Origin: Klebsiella electrica
GTDB lineage: Bacteria > Pseudomonadota > Gammaproteobacteria > Enterobacterales > Enterobacteriaceae
DNA: 64,000 nucleotides
Direction: 5' to 3'
NCBI RefSeq assembly: GCF_006711645.1
Contig: NZ_CP041247.1
Span: 1,240,001 to 1,304,000 of the forward strand
Positions within the stretch are counted from its first letter, which is position 1. Every line of letters starts with the position of its first letter. Shown in pieces: positions 60,196 to 64,000 of this stretch. The translations under genes were made by a program, and so were the position numbers. The notes below the pieces were generated by a model that saw only the letters and a list, made by a program, of their open reading frames with translations, was not told where the DNA came from and ran no database searches.

Positions 60196-60305
60196 GTGTC
60201 GTTTCCCGCTGTTACCTTCCGTGCCAGCCCGTGCCAGTTCGCAATTCTTTATTTCGTGTCAACGCGCGTCGTTCTGTGTCGTTTTGTGTTGTCCTGTGCT
60301 CTCCA
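60196..60305. repeat. 10-bp phased GTGYC repeats
   Basis: GTG(T/C)C-type words recur at 10-bp steps: five tandem units at 60256, 60266, 60276, 60286 and 60296 (GTGTCAACGC, GCGTCGTTCT, GTGTCGTTTT, GTGTTGTCCT, GTGCTCTCCA), GTGCCAG at 60221 and 60231, and GTGTCGTTT at 60196. They lie in the 552-bp gene-free stretch before alpA. One-turn spacing suggests a protein array site, for example for replication, recombination or control. Confidence 0.6.
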
Positions 60306-60481
60306 TAAGTCGTCATAGTGAGTCATTTGCAGCCAAATAAAGACATGTAAATCAATACATAACAAAACATACCAAAACAGAGTAACGCATGCGAAAAGAT
60401 GTAAAAAGTTGATAAATCAATGGGTTATGCGTTAACTCAAGGTGCTGTTTATTCGGAGGAATGCGAGAGATTATCGGAATG

Positions 60482-60520
60482 TGTTTTTTCAATGGAAATG
60501 CTGTTTTTTAATGGAAATGG
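60482..60520. repeat. Tandem 20-bp repeat upstream of alpA
   Basis: TGTTTTTTCAATGGAAATGC is followed directly by TGTTTTTTAATGGAAATGG. CCATTTTCA at 60539-60547 is a near-inverted copy of the TGGAAATGG part. Two-turn repeats about 100 bp before alpA fit an operator for the element's early promoter. Confidence 0.5.
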
Positions 60521-60618
60521 TAGATCTTTCAAAAGAATCCATTTTCACTGGAATATCTGGATAAATAGCCACTAAACTGCGCATAACTTCAGCAGCTATC
60601 AAGGGAGTTAATGAGCAT

Positions 60619-60837
60619 ATGATGCCAAGTCAAACGACACAATCAGCCATTCCTACCACTGGGTATATCCGCCGCTTTCGCATGCCGGCGTTGTTAGGGG
60701 TATCAATGCCAACCATTGATCGATGGGTTAAAAACGGCACGTTGCCACGCCCGGTGAAACTCACCAATAACGTGACCGCTTTTGATGCGGTAGAGATTAA
60801 CAACTGGCTGGCAGAACGCCGCGGGGTGGTGGTCTGA
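60619..60837 (+). CDS. AlpA-family HTH regulator
   Basis: A 72-residue MerR-like/AlpA protein: RMPALLGVSMPTIDRWVKNG is the helix-turn-helix and GTLPRPVKLTNNVTAFDAVE the wing, ending EINNWLAERR. AlpA proteins control integrase or excision genes of P4-like elements. Two ATGs (60619, 60622) are possible. A 3-codon reading frame (ATG AGC ATA TGA, 60611-60622), close to AGGGAG, overlaps the start and could couple translation. Its stop overlaps the next gene. Confidence 0.85.
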   Translation: MMPSQTTQSAIPTTGYIRRFRMPALLGVSMPTIDRWVKNGTLPRPVKLTNNVTAFDAVEINNWLAERRGVVV

Positions 60838-61268
60838 TGAAAAAAGAAAACCGCCCATTACAGGCGGCTAACTCAGATACTCGCGGATCTGATGTTACGC
60901 CACCAGCACTCGCTATTCAAGCGCCACGCCGCACCCCGAAGAAACACCGCGCCCGCACTTTCATGCTGCGCTGCGGTGCTGGTGGATGGACAGAAAACGA
61001 TATTCTGCGCAATTGCCGGCTTTCCTCTGGCCGGAACTACGCGAGCGAGCTTGAGCGTGAGCTTGATATCTGCCTTGAACGCCTTGAAGAGAAAAATCCT
61101 GATGGTATCGGGGCGCACATGCGCTACCGGTTTGCGTGCCGTGGTGACGTGCTGAAGGTGATTCAGTTTGTGAACCACATGGCAGCAGTCAACCAACACC
61201 ATGGGCTTACTAAACAGGATATTACCGACATTCTGAACCTCTACCCGGACAACTTCACCGCCGCATAA
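60837..61268 (+). CDS. Unknown element protein
   Basis: 143 residues, basic N-terminal third (APRRTPKKHRARTFMLRC), then a helical part (SELERELDICLERLEEKNPD) and HHGLTKQDITDILNLYPDN. It overlaps alpA by one base (TGATG). Proteins of this kind are common in P4-like early regions; I cannot name a function. The basic N terminus could bind nucleic acid. Confidence 0.75.
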   Translation: MKKENRPLQAANSDTRGSDVTPPALAIQAPRRTPKKHRARTFMLRCGAGGWTENDILRNCRLSSGRNYASELERELDICLERLEEKNPDGIGAHMRYRFACRGDVLKVIQFVNHMAAVNQHHGLTKQDITDILNLYPDNFTAA

Positions 61269-61281
61269 CGGAGCCGAAAAA

Positions 61282-61872
61282 ATGAAAATCGAAAAAATCA
61301 GATTCAATTCTGAGGCCTCCCCTCAGCCTGTAGCCAGCCAGAAAGAGATATTCAAAGCCGAAGAGGGCGATATTTCAGTTATTAAATTTGAAGCGTATAC
61401 CGTGCGCATTGTGAATGTTTACGGTGAGCCGTGGTTTATTGCTAAGGATATTTGTGCTGCGCTCGATATCGTCAATTCCCGCGACGCTCTTAAATCTCTC
61501 GATGACGACGAAAAGAATACTGTAGCTTTAATCTACGGTAATCGGGGCAATCCTAACCATGGGGTAGTGGCTGAGTCCGGCTTCTATAAGCTGATTGCCC
61601 GTAGCCGCAAAGCCTCCACGCCCGGCACGTTCGCCCACCGCTTCAGCAATTGGGTATTCCGCGACGTTATCCCGTCCATCCGCAAAACCGGCTCCTACGG
61701 AGTGCCGTTCGCATTCCTGAATGACCATACCCGCCGCAAAGAGATTTACACGAAGAAGGCCAGTAAGCGCGGTAAAGACCTGCAGTCGTGCAAAAGTGAG
61801 AAGGCCCGCCTTGCTGCTGAAGAAATCGAGCTGTGGCGTAAGTACCAGCCGGATCTGCTGGAGATTCATTAA
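61282..61872 (+). CDS. BRO-N domain protein, antirepressor-like
   Basis: 196 residues. A BRO-N domain spans about 30-125 (VRIVNVYGEPWFIAKDICAA, LDDDEKNTV, VVAESGFYKLIARSRK, FRDVIPSIRKTGSYG), the DNA-binding fold of phage antirepressors. A charged C-terminal tail follows. In phages these proteins counter a repressor or act in early regulation. AACGGAGCCG precedes the ATG. It ends one base into the next gene. Confidence 0.88.
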   Translation: MKIEKIRFNSEASPQPVASQKEIFKAEEGDISVIKFEAYTVRIVNVYGEPWFIAKDICAALDIVNSRDALKSLDDDEKNTVALIYGNRGNPNHGVVAESGFYKLIARSRKASTPGTFAHRFSNWVFRDVIPSIRKTGSYGVPFAFLNDHTRRKEIYTKKASKRGKDLQSCKSEKARLAAEEIELWRKYQPDLLEIH

Positions 61873-62051
61873 TGGCTAACTCCACCAGCACACCGCTGCC
61901 AAATCACGCATATCGCGACGCGCAGGGCCAGACGGTGAGCGTGACCGCTGTAGCGCATAACCGCGTGACGTTCTATCGCGAGGGCTATCAGTTCCCATGC
62001 GTACAGCCCATTGAGCGCTTCATGAAGGAGTACACGGAGGTGAAGCAATGA
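61872..62051 (+). CDS. Small DUF4222-like phage protein
   Basis: 59 residues starting MANSTSTPLPNHAYRDAQG, then VTAVAHNRVTFYREGYQFPC. It resembles the DUF4222 family of small phage proteins of unknown role (YRD-x-G-x-VTV...HNRVTF-x-REGY). It overlaps the BRO-N gene by one base and the following frame by 4 nt. Confidence 0.7.
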   Translation: MANSTSTPLPNHAYRDAQGQTVSVTAVAHNRVTFYREGYQFPCVQPIERFMKEYTEVKQ

Positions 62052-62640
62052 TTACCGGTGCACGGCGTAAAAGCCTCTCTCTGGCTGGCCTGATGTATGC
62101 AAAAGTTAACGCTCTGCAGGCGGTGCGCCACCGTGGGAACCTGTCAAAACCCGTCATTCTGTGGGCCACTGATAGTGGCTCTGTTGAAGTGTATTTCGAG
62201 ACAAGTAAGCGCGTGGGTAAACGTTCGGAAACTGACTATCTGGAAGATAGCGTGTCCGGCGCCGGCGGTGGATGTGGAGCCCATCACACCGCCAGCTATA
62301 AATTGCCGCACCGTGACAAAAAGGGCTTGCGGTCTGAAGGTATCCCGGTCTATGGTTATAGCGCACCAGCAAAATCTGGTGCCGGGATTGGCGTCCTGGT
62401 AAAGTTGTCGGCGACACATGACGCGCCAAGCGTCTTTTTTTGTGTCGTTAGCTCAGTACACCCTTTTTTCAGCGGTTCGGTTTCATACCGGACTTGCCTC
62501 AGAATTATGGTGGGCTGGGCGGGGGCTTCTTCGGAAGCGCCGGTTTCCGATAACGCCGGTTACGCCAACCCTGTCCAGTCCATCACCAGTGAAATTGGCG
62601 TTTCCGGTGATGGGTTTAATCCCCTGTTATCGGAGGCTGC
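62048..62640 (+). pseudogene. Ash/Icd-like upstream half, out of frame with its C-terminal half
   Basis: The frame opens at ATG 62048 (overlapping the DUF4222-like stop as ATGA) with MITGARRKSLSLAGLMYAK. Its later part (IMVGWAGASSEAPV near 62510, then SITSEIGVSGDGFNP) resembles the N-terminal part of Ash/Icd-like phage proteins. The expected C-terminal part (TPTQIPQFIWIIAAV) is in another frame from 62644. A one-base change at the CCCC run 62621-62624 would join them. The frame stays open to 63010 but that tail reads through other genes. It may be a disrupted gene, a recoded gene, or a leader region that is not translated as one protein. Confidence 0.5.
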
Positions 62641-62643
62641 CAC

Positions 62644-62838
62644 ATGTTGGCTACTACCCCTACCCAAATTCCGCAATTTATCTGGATTATCGCCGCTGTT
62701 CGCCGCGATATGCCGACAATTACCGCAAAAATTCACCATATCGCCGCACCTTCTGAGCGTGAAGCCCGCCGTTCTCTGGTTCGGGATCACGTCTGCTTTT
62801 TCGCTGGTCGCATCCGTCTGGAGGTGGCTCATGCGTAA
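62644..62838 (+). CDS. Icd-like (host cell-division inhibitor-like) protein
   Basis: 64 residues (MLATTPTQIPQFIWIIAAV, TAKIHHIAAPSEREARRS, VCFFAGRIRLEVAHA) resembling the Icd-like family found early in P4-like elements. The name comes from the P1 icd product, which blocks cell division; action here is untested. GGAGG lies before the ATG. It may be the C-terminal half of a longer Ash-type gene (see 62048-62640). Confidence 0.7.
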   Translation: MLATTPTQIPQFIWIIAAVRRDMPTITAKIHHIAAPSEREARRSLVRDHVCFFAGRIRLEVAHA

Positions 62839-63010
62839 CTATTTCCGCATCACCGGCTACGCCGTTAATAAGCGCGGTTTAACGGTTGGTATCGGCTATC
62901 AGCTCATATCCAGCGACACCAAAACAGCAACGGCCCACGCAGTGCTTCAGGCGCATCGTGAAGGTCTCAGCCATGTGCGCATTACCCGTGTTCAGGAGGT
63001 GGCCGCATGA
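62831..63010 (+). CDS. Small unknown element protein
   Basis: 59 residues (MRNYFRITGYAVNKRGLTVG, then ATAHAVLQAHREGLSHVRI). GGAGGTGGCTC precedes the ATG, and it overlaps the Icd-like gene by 8 nt and the next gene by 4 nt. No recognised domain. It shares its frame with the 62048 opening, but its own ribosome site argues for a separate gene. Confidence 0.65.
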   Translation: MRNYFRITGYAVNKRGLTVGIGYQLISSDTKTATAHAVLQAHREGLSHVRITRVQEVAA

Positions 63011-63324
63011 GCCTGTATAACGATTTAGTTCGCCACGAGTTTGGCAAAGGCGCCACCGCTGATGAGCTGGAAAGCATTCAGAACCGCGCAGACGAGGCCG
63101 TGAGTGATTTGATGCTCGGCATTAGTGCCATTGGCAGCCTGATGTTCTGGGCCACGGACAATGACAACTACACCGAGGAAACCGCAAAGGGAGACATGCG
63201 CAAAATAGGCGCAATGCTGGGTACGGTTGGTGAGGTGGTGCTGGCGCTGAACGATACCGCAGCGAATGCGAGTGTATGTCGTTCTGACTGCGGGAAGGAA
63301 TCAAAGGTGAGGTCAGCCAAATGA
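63007..63324 (+). CDS. Unknown element protein
   Basis: 105 residues, helical, with a hydrophobic helix LMLGISAIGSLMFWA and AMLGTVGEVVLALNDTAANA. It overlaps both neighbours by 4 nt, part of a coupled chain. It resembles small P4-like early-region proteins in size and position, but I cannot assign one. Confidence 0.7.
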   Translation: MSLYNDLVRHEFGKGATADELESIQNRADEAVSDLMLGISAIGSLMFWATDNDNYTEETAKGDMRKIGAMLGTVGEVVLALNDTAANASVCRSDCGKESKVRSAK

Positions 63325-63584
63325 ATATAAACGCTATATACCGCCATCCTGCCGGGCTTGAGGCCGAGGCGATGCTATCCCGTGAGCAACCTTATCCGGA
63401 AGATTTTACGCTGGCGGAACGCACAGCGGAGCGTATGACCCGGGCTCGCAATGGGCTGGCTCACGTTATGACCGATTTATCCCCATACCTCGACGTTGAG
63501 CAAGCAGTCATCGTGCATTGCTGGCTGGATAAAGTCCTGGCGATTGTCGATATAGCCCGAATTGATGCGGAGACCAGCGTATGA
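63321..63584 (+). CDS. Unknown element protein
   Basis: 87 residues, acidic and helical (EAMLSREQPYPEDFTLAERT, LDVEQAVIVHCWLDKVLA). The start overlaps the previous stop as ATGA and its stop overlaps the next start. No recognised domain. Confidence 0.68.
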   Translation: MNINAIYRHPAGLEAEAMLSREQPYPEDFTLAERTAERMTRARNGLAHVMTDLSPYLDVEQAVIVHCWLDKVLAIVDIARIDAETSV

Positions 63585-63802
63585 GCCATTTGCAGCTTAT
63601 TGATGCGACCTGCCAGGTTGAGCAGGCGCAGGCCGTTTTATCCCTGTGGCTGGAAAGAACCTCGAAAGATTCAGACCCAGACCTCCCGCGGCTCTTAGGT
63701 TCAATCATCACGTTGTTGAATGGTGTTCCGGAAGCCATGAGCGAGGCAGACAGCGCGTTACATGATTATGCGATGCGTGAATTTAAGGAGGGCAGGTCGT
63801 GA
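63581..63802 (+). CDS. Unknown element protein
   Basis: 73 residues, helical and acidic (LIDATCQVEQAQAVLSLWLE, ALHDYAMREFKEG). It is coupled to the previous gene by ATGA and to the next by GTGA. No recognised domain. Confidence 0.65.
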   Translation: MSHLQLIDATCQVEQAQAVLSLWLERTSKDSDPDLPRLLGSIITLLNGVPEAMSEADSALHDYAMREFKEGRS

Positions 63803-64000
63803 GCAATGTTTATCCATTCCAGAAAATATCGGGAAATACCGAACTATTCCGTGCTGAGCCTACGCCTGAAGGGGTGAGGATCACCAACTCTGGTGACGAT
63901 GGTCGTGAAACAGTTCAGCTTATTGGCTATGAGGACGCCGTGAACCGTCTTGACGCTGGCGATTATGACGACTCCAGCGGCGCGGGTTATGACATTCACC
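63799..64000 (+). CDS. Unknown element protein, cut by the window end
   Basis: A GTG at 63799 overlapping the previous TGA opens a frame that runs to the edge: 67 codons starting MSNVYPFQKISGNTELFRAE, then DDGRETVQLIGYEDAVNRLD and GDYDDSSGAGYDIH. AAGGAGGGCAGG lies 5-16 bases upstream. The reading frame and site support a gene; the function cannot be told from this part. Confidence 0.6.
   Translation, partial: MSNVYPFQKISGNTELFRAEPTPEGVRITNSGDDGRETVQLIGYEDAVNRLDAGDYDDSSGAGYDIH

Larger units (their letters stand above)
58035..64000 (+). mobile_element. Left part of a P4-like/satellite-type integrative element
   Basis: A tyrosine integrase next to the der 3' end, then an AlpA regulator, a BRO-N protein, a DUF4222-like gene, an Ash/Icd-like locus and overlapping small genes make up a typical early region of P4-like satellites or related prophages. 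The right end, any primase and the far attachment site are outside the window, so satellite versus prophage is open. Its intergenic DNA is AT-rich and repeat-rich compared with the backbone. Confidence 0.8.

Noticed and set aside
60067..60618. Missed coding gene in the gene-free stretch
   Set aside because: No frame with a start, ribosome site and coding character; repeats and AT-rich control DNA explain it better.
62048..63010. One 320-residue protein over the whole open frame
   Set aside because: The frame runs through the Icd-like gene in another frame, and its last 59 codons have their own ribosome site and ATG; composition changes along it. It is treated as an upstream half plus a separate small gene.

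Overview
The window is chromosomal DNA of an enterobacterium close to Klebsiella/Raoultella. The order glyA-hmp, yphA-hcaDBCFE-hcaR, hcaT, csiE, suhB, trmJ, iscRSUA-hscBA-fdx-iscX, pepB, sseB, sseA, yfhM, pbpC, ndk, rlmN, rodZ, ispG, hisS, yfgM, bamB, der is the E. coli-type backbone with several accessory blocks. I see no rRNA, tRNA or CRISPR array.

Region 1 (1-6790) is a hut block. An OpuC/OsmV-type quaternary-amine ABC transporter is transcribed leftward. Rightward are hutU, an NCS1 permease, hutI and an N-formylglutamate-type hutG. The roughly 500-bp divergent intergenic region holds two back-to-back sigma54-like promoters. Each is followed at its expected start point by a HutC-like palindrome, and a pair of NtrC-like sites 31 bp apart lies between them. 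The block has no histidase, no formiminoglutamate deiminase and no hutC, so it is either incomplete here or a urocanate-centred unit whose partners lie elsewhere.

Region 2 (6838-15452) holds hmp (NO dioxygenase), glyA, yphA, the 3-phenylpropionate/cinnamate dioxygenase operon hcaEFCBD and its activator hcaR.

Region 3 (15606-25873) is a sugar-uptake locus inserted between hcaR and hcaT. It has a ROK repressor, a 1093-residue DUF5107-like/TPR protein, a ribose-type ABC importer, a zinc polyol/sugar dehydrogenase and an aldose 1-epimerase. The same 10-bp motif lies next to the start codon of each of the two divergent first genes and is a candidate ROK operator. The substrate is unknown.

Region 4 (25964-57992) is mostly housekeeping: hcaT, csiE, a DUF1007/NicO metal-transport pair, suhB, trmJ, the iron-sulfur assembly operon, pepB, sseB/sseA, the yfhM-pbpC envelope pair, ndk, rlmN, rodZ, ispG, hisS, yfgM, bamB and der.

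Region 5 (from about 58035 to the window end) is the left end of a P4-like/satellite-type integrative element downstream of der. It carries an integrase, a cotranscribed unknown gene, a repeat-rich control region, an AlpA regulator, a BRO-N protein, an Ash/Icd-like locus whose two halves lie in different frames, and a chain of small overlapping genes. The right end lies outside the window.

All function calls rest on reading the translated sequences and on remembered family features. No database search was run.
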